Shown here in pieces: positions 61,575-64,000 of a stretch of 64,000 nucleotides of DNA. This DNA is from Desulfurivibrio dismutans (lineage in GTDB: Bacteria > Desulfobacterota > Desulfobulbia > Desulfobulbales > Desulfurivibrionaceae), in the NCBI RefSeq assembly GCF_029210385.1, contig NZ_JARGDQ010000010.1, forward strand, positions 1 to 64,000, in the 5' to 3' direction. Position 1 is the first letter of the stretch; each line of letters starts with the position of its first letter. Position numbers and translations under genes: made by a program. Below the pieces are notes generated by a model. That model ran no database searches, was not told the DNA's origin, and worked only from the letters and a program-made list of their open reading frames with translations.

Positions 61575-64000
61575 TTACATTTTTTGAAAATCCTGGATCG
61601 GTTTTACCCCCATGGTTTTTTCTTGCATGGTGCTGATTGCGCGGACCATGGACTCCGCCCCGGCGATGGTGGTGGTGTAGGGCAGGTGGTAGTCCAGGGC
61701 GGCCCGGCGGATGGTGTAGGAGTCCTCGGTGGTGCGGGTTCCCATGGAGATATTGACGATCCACTGGATCTCGTGGTTGCTGATCATGTCCAGCACATGC
61801 GGCCGGCCTTCGGAAATTTTGTTGACCTGGTTGCAGGCCACCCCCTGTTGGGCCAGGTGGTCGGCGGTGCCGGCGGTGGCTACCAGGGTGAAGCCCAGTT
61901 CGCTCAGGCGCCGGGCAATGGGTAAAATGGCCGGTTTGTCCGGGTGGCGGACGCTTAGAAAGACGGTGCCGGTCTGGGGAATTTTCTGGCCGGCGGCCAG
62001 TTGCGACTTGGCGAAGGCCAGTCCCACGCAGTCATCGATCCCCATGACTTCACCGGTGGATTTCATTTCCGGCCCCAAAATGGTATCGACATTGTCAAAG
62101 CGGTCGAAGGGGAAAACCGCCTCCTTGACCGCGTAATGTTTGATTTTAACCTCGGTGGTCAGCCCTAAAGAGGCCAGGGTCTCGCCCATCATCACCTTGG
62201 TGGCCAGCTTGGCCAGCGGAACCCCGGTGGCCTTGCTGACAAAAGGTACGGTTCGGGAGGCCCGGGGGTTGACTTCCAGCACAAACAGGTTGTTGTCCTT
62301 GACCGCAAACTGGATGTTCATCAGCCCCTTGACCTTGAGTTCGGCGGCCATGGCCTTGCTGGCGGTCTTGATTTCCTCAAGCATCTCCGGGGCCAGGGTA
62401 TGGGGCGGCAAAACGCAGGCCGAGTCGCCGGAGTGGATTCCAGCCTCTTCAATATGCTGCATGATTCCGCCGATGATGGTGGTTTCGCCGTCGGAAACGG
62501 CGTCCACGTCTACCTCGATGGCGTCTTTGAGGAACTTGTCGATCAGGATCGGGTGCTCGGGTGAGACATCGACGGCATTGGCGATATAGTTATTCAACTC
62601 CCGTTCATTGTAGACAATACGCATGGCCCGGCCGCCCAGCACGTAAGAGGGACGGACCACCACCGGATAGCCGATCTTCCGGGCCACCGCCAGAGCCTCT
62701 TCGGCCTGACGGGCCAGGCCGTTGGCCGGCTGGCGCAGATTCAGTTTCTGCAGAAACTGCTGGAAACGTTCCCGATCCTCAGCCCGGTCGATGGAATCAG
62801 GTGAGGTGCCCAGGATCGGCACCCCGGCCTTGGCCAGCGGTACGGCCAGATTCAGCGGGGTTTGACCGCCGAACTGAACAATAACCCCTTCAGGCTTTTC
62901 CTTGTCAATGATATTGAGCACATCCTCCCGGGTCAGGGGTTCGAAGTAGAGCCGGTCGGAGGTGTCATAATCGGTGGAGACCGTTTCCGGGTTGGAGTTG
63001 ACCATGATCGATTCCACTCCCAGCTCACGCAAGGCGAAGGAGGCGTGCACACAGCAGTAGTCGAACTCGATGCCTTGGCCGATGCGGTTGGGGCCGCCGC
63101 CTAAAATCATGACTTTGCGCTTGCCGCTTTCCCGGCCTTCATCTTCGGTTTCATAGGTGGAATAATAGTAGGGAGTGTAGGCCTCAAACTCGGCGGCACA
63201 GGTGTCCACCAGTTTATACACCGGCTTGCAGTTAAGTTTTTCCCGCAACTCGCGCACGTCGTCTTCCGAGGTGCCGGTGAGAAAGGCCAGTTGGCGATCG
63301 GCAAAACCACAGCGCTTTACCTTCTCCAGCAGCTCGCGGTTCAGCCCGGCAAAGCCGGTCCGGCGGATTTCGCCCTCCAGGGCCAGGATCCCGGCCAGGT
63401 GATTAAGGAACCAGGAGTCGATCATGGTTACCCGGTGCAGGCGTTCCACTCCAATCCCCCGGCGCAGGGCCTCATACAGTTGGAAAATGCGCAGGGAGCT
63501 GGGTTTGCGCAGGGCATTTTCCAGGTCGGTATCGTCCAGGTGGGTGAATTTTTCGAACTTGGGATCGGCGCCGAAGCCGCTGCAGCCGATTTCCAAAGAA
63601 CGCAGCCCCTTTTGCATGGCCTCCTTGAAAGTGCGGCCGATGGCCATGGTTTCCCCCACCGACTTCATGGCGGTGGTCAGCAGGTCTTCGGCCTCGGGGA
63701 ATTTTTCAAAGGTCCAGCGGGGGATTTTGACCACGCAGTAGTCGATGGTCGGTTCAAAAGCGGCGTAGGTTTCCCGGGTGATATCGTTTTGGATTTCATC
63801 CAAAGTGTAGCCCACTGCCAGTTTGGCGGCGATCTTGGCGATGGGAAAGCCGGTGGCCTTGGAGGCCAGAGCCGAAGAGCGGCTGACCCGGGGGTTCATT
63901 TCGATTATCATCAGTTCGCCGTCGGCGGGGTTGACGGCAAACTGCACATTGGAGCCGCCGGTCTCCACCCCGATCTCCCGCATGATGGCCAGCGAGGCAT
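61575..64000 (-). CDS. carB: Carbamoyl-phosphate synthase large subunit (partial, 5' end outside window)
   Basis: The last about 808 residues of CarB (about 1070 total); the gene runs off the window. Visible: the end of the first ATP-grasp domain (EIGVETGGSNVQFAVNP, EMNPRVSRSSALASKATG), the oligomerisation domain, the second ATP-grasp domain (GGGPNRIGQGIEFDYC, VVRPSYVLGGRAM, LEVNPRASRTVPFVSKATG) and the C-terminal MGS-like allosteric domain (VATAGTADHLAQQG, NISMGTRTTEDSYTIRRAALD). Complete and undamaged as far as seen. It makes carbamoyl phosphate for arginine and pyrimidines. Confidence 0.96.
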   Translation of the reverse strand, partial: ASLAIMREIGVETGGSNVQFAVNPADGELMIIEMNPRVSRSSALASKATGFPIAKIAAKLAVGYTLDEIQNDITRETYAAFEPTIDYCVVKIPRWTFEKFPEAEDLLTTAMKSVGETMAIGRTFKEAMQKGLRSLEIGCSGFGADPKFEKFTHLDDTDLENALRKPSSLRIFQLYEALRRGIGVERLHRVTMIDSWFLNHLAGILALEGEIRRTGFAGLNRELLEKVKRCGFADRQLAFLTGTSEDDVRELREKLNCKPVYKLVDTCAAEFEAYTPYYYSTYETEDEGRESGKRKVMILGGGPNRIGQGIEFDYCCVHASFALRELGVESIMVNSNPETVSTDYDTSDRLYFEPLTREDVLNIIDKEKPEGVIVQFGGQTPLNLAVPLAKAGVPILGTSPDSIDRAEDRERFQQFLQKLNLRQPANGLARQAEEALAVARKIGYPVVVRPSYVLGGRAMRIVYNERELNNYIANAVDVSPEHPILIDKFLKDAIEVDVDAVSDGETTIIGGIMQHIEEAGIHSGDSACVLPPHTLAPEMLEEIKTASKAMAAELKVKGLMNIQFAVKDNNLFVLEVNPRASRTVPFVSKATGVPLAKLATKVMMGETLASLGLTTEVKIKHYAVKEAVFPFDRFDNVDTILGPEMKSTGEVMGIDDCVGLAFAKSQLAAGQKIPQTGTVFLSVRHPDKPAILPIARRLSELGFTLVATAGTADHLAQQGVACNQVNKISEGRPHVLDMISNHEIQWIVNISMGTRTTEDSYTIRRAALDYHLPYTTTIAGAESMVRAISTMQEKTMGVKPIQDFQKM

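Overview
GC-rich, densely packed chromosomal DNA from a Gram-negative anaerobe. Together the outer-membrane barrels, lipoproteins, a one-subunit pyruvate:ferredoxin oxidoreductase, class I adenylate cyclase, ZapB/ZapA next to 6S RNA and RNase Y, sigma-54 control, and a very high density of two-component, chemotaxis and c-di-GMP proteins suggest Desulfobacterota (former Deltaproteobacteria). A Desulfobulbales, Desulfurivibrio-like source is my best guess, inferred from gene content only. There are no phage genes, IS elements or CRISPR arrays.

Layout. 0-10 kb is housekeeping: mdh, a very long CofD-like protein, queE/queD, a DUF1015 protein, leuB, a Braun-type lipoprotein facing an L,D-transpeptidase, a TIGR01777 epimerase and tRNA-Gln(CUG). 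10-31.6 kb is a signalling island: a minus-strand run ODP-like metallo-hydrolase > diguanylate cyclase > chemoreceptor > heme-sensor hybrid kinase; a HipBA pair with an inverted-repeat operator; CheW plus a chemoreceptor lacking its signalling hairpin; a LuxR-type regulator; an operon STAS > GGDEF-EAL > PAS kinase > CheW behind a textbook sigma-54 promoter with tandem upstream inverted repeats; a RelE toxin with an HTH antitoxin; an NtrC-family regulator broken by a +1 frameshift; and a MASE3 hybrid kinase.

31.7-36.8 kb holds a six-gene envelope cluster: TlpA-like thioredoxin lipoprotein, NosL copper chaperone, small membrane protein, FtsX/MacB-type permease, its ATPase with a His/Gly-rich tail, and an unrecognised polytopic membrane protein with a CPFC motif. 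This is the best candidate for an undescribed system. 36.8-41.3 kb carries a short GlmU-like nucleotidyltransferase, a lipoprotein and two outer-membrane barrels. 41.5-47.8 kb is a core block: zapB, zapA, ssrS (6S RNA), a structured leader, rny, tyrS, a lipidated M48 peptidase and a small export protein. 47.9-64 kb holds a second heme-type chemoreceptor, trpB2, an FmdB-like zinc ribbon, PFOR, cysE, cyaA, folP, ftsH and the 3' three-quarters of carB.

Across the window a family of about 108-bp imperfect palindromes recurs between genes (four full and two collapsed copies). Three of them supply the TAA stop codon of the adjoining gene.
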